Below are positions 62,060-64,000 of a stretch of DNA of 64,000 nt, piece after piece. Both the position numbers and the translations under genes were made by a program. Source of the stretch: Leifsonia poae. Lineage in GTDB: Bacteria > Actinomycetota > Actinomycetes > Actinomycetales > Microbacteriaceae. Every line of letters begins with the position of its first letter. Position 1 is the first letter of the stretch. A model generated the notes under the pieces. That model searched no databases and was not told the DNA's origin. It saw only the letters and a program-made list of their open reading frames with translations. The stretch spans positions 434,001-498,000 of the forward strand of contig NZ_JAIHLP010000002.1 in NCBI RefSeq assembly GCF_020009625.1, written 5' to 3'.

Positions 62060-62803
62060 TCAGACCACCCCGGCCGAACCCAGCGCCGCGCCGATGGCGA
62101 ACGTCGCGATCAGCGCGATCGCCCCGCCCACAACGACCCGCACGGTCGCCCGCCAGCGCGAACTGCCGCCGATGAACGCAGCGACGTATCCGGTCAGCGC
62201 CAGGGCGACGAGCACGACGACGAACGTCACCGGCACCCGGGCCGCCTGCGGAAGCAGCAGCATCGGCAACAACGGCAGGATGCCGCCGATCGTGAAGGGG
62301 ACGGCCGACGCGAGTGCGGCGTGCCACGGGCTCACCACGTCGTCGGGGTCGATGCCGAGTTCGGCGGAGAGGTGGGCGGCGAGCACATCGTGTTCGGTGA
62401 GTTCGAGCGCGACCTGACGCGCCGTCGCCGGCTTCAGCCCTTTCGCCTCGTAGAGACCGACGAGCTCCTCCAGCTCCTGCTCCGGCGTCTCCTCCAGTTC
62501 GCGGCGCTCCTTCGCGATGAGGGCGTGCTCGCTGTCGCGCTGGCTGCTCACCGACACGTACTCGCCGAGGGCCATCGAGATGGCGCCGCCGACGAGCGCG
62601 GCCAGCCCCGCGGCGAGGATGGGGGCGATGTCTCCCGTCGCCCCAGCGACGCCGACGGCGACCGCGGCCACCGAGACGATGCCGTCGTTTGCACCGAGCA
62701 CGCCCGCCCGCAGCCAGTTGAGCCGTTGGGCGAGCCCTTCGCGATGAGGCTCGCCCAGATGCTGCCCGGGCAGCGGGTTCTCATTCGTCGCCGAATCCGT
62801 CAT
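62060..62803 (-). CDS. VIT1/CCC1-family metal transporter
   Basis: I chose the ATG at 62803, giving 247 aa. It has five predicted membrane helices with the family motif GVLGANDGIVSVAAVAVGVAGA at about residues 34-55 and ALGEYVSVSSQRDSEHALI, plus a cytosolic metal-binding helical segment (LIAKERRELEETPEQELEELVGLYEAKG). It lacks the N-terminal ferritin-like domain of the paralogue at 52043. The substrate is iron or manganese, direction undetermined. Confidence 0.9.
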   Translation of the reverse strand: MTDSATNENPLPGQHLGEPHREGLAQRLNWLRAGVLGANDGIVSVAAVAVGVAGATGDIAPILAAGLAALVGGAISMALGEYVSVSSQRDSEHALIAKERRELEETPEQELEELVGLYEAKGLKPATARQVALELTEHDVLAAHLSAELGIDPDDVVSPWHAALASAVPFTIGGILPLLPMLLLPQAARVPVTFVVVLVALALTGYVAAFIGGSSRWRATVRVVVGGAIALIATFAIGAALGSAGVV

Positions 62804-62805
62804 GA

Positions 62806-64000
<1,195 letters not shown>

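Overview
The window is high-GC DNA from an actinobacterium, most likely a member of the Microbacteriaceae (Leifsonia-like). The signs are an rbpA gene, a conserved pafB-pafC-tatA-tatC-helY-lnt run, an imuA'-imuB-dnaE2 mutasome behind actinobacterial LexA boxes, several leaderless-looking promoters (TANNNT about 6-7 bases before the start codon) and a sequence that fits the actinobacterial dif consensus. Genus and species cannot be fixed from sequence reading alone. No rRNA genes and no CRISPR array were seen.

Bases 1-20 kb are accessory-rich. They hold an RclA-like flavoprotein cut by the window edge, small regulators and enzymes (HxlR, VOC, hydrolase, DHFR-like, GNAT, SRPBCC, three oxidoreductases), an IS21-family element with a frameshifted istA, and a decayed tyrosine-recombinase gene next to a dif-like site. 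A RES/Xre toxin-antitoxin module with a perfect 22-bp operator palindrome follows. Remnants and unexplained gaps cluster here.

Bases 20.5-31.1 kb hold a compact catabolic locus. A divergent nucleoside phosphorylase faces an eleven-gene, mostly start/stop-overlapping operon. It encodes an NMT1-type ABC importer (ATPase, permease, lipoprotein, permease), PyrD-type dihydroorotate dehydrogenase, an IclR regulator, two small degenerate phosphoribosyltransferase-like proteins, an M20 carbamoyl-amidohydrolase, a PyrK-type electron-transfer subunit and a class I dihydroorotase. Together these could run pyrimidine biosynthesis backwards: orotate to dihydroorotate to N-carbamoyl-aspartate to aspartate. 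This is the strongest candidate for a little-described system in the window.

Bases 31.2-51 kb are housekeeping. They hold an HdeD-like protein, an S9 peptidase, NfeD/SPFH proteins, a glycerophosphodiesterase and rbpA. A long minus-strand run follows: HAD hydrolase, trmI, FKBP lipoprotein, pafB, pafC, tatA, tatC, helY, lnt. The Pup-proteasome genes that often lie between trmI and pafB are absent here. PAC2, uppP, an M20 dipeptidase and tRNA-Leu(GAG) come next.

Bases 52-64 kb hold a ferritin-like/VIT fusion, a DUF1707 protein, a DUF6504 gene with its own LexA palindrome, DUF3097, cspA, the SOS mutasome (imuA', imuB, dnaE2), AMP nucleosidase, a second VIT protein and the start of a glutamate dehydrogenase. 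At least three reading frames (istA, the VIT fusion, DUF6504) are each broken as if one base were missing from a G or C run. That pattern suggests either indel errors in the assembly or recent frameshift mutations.
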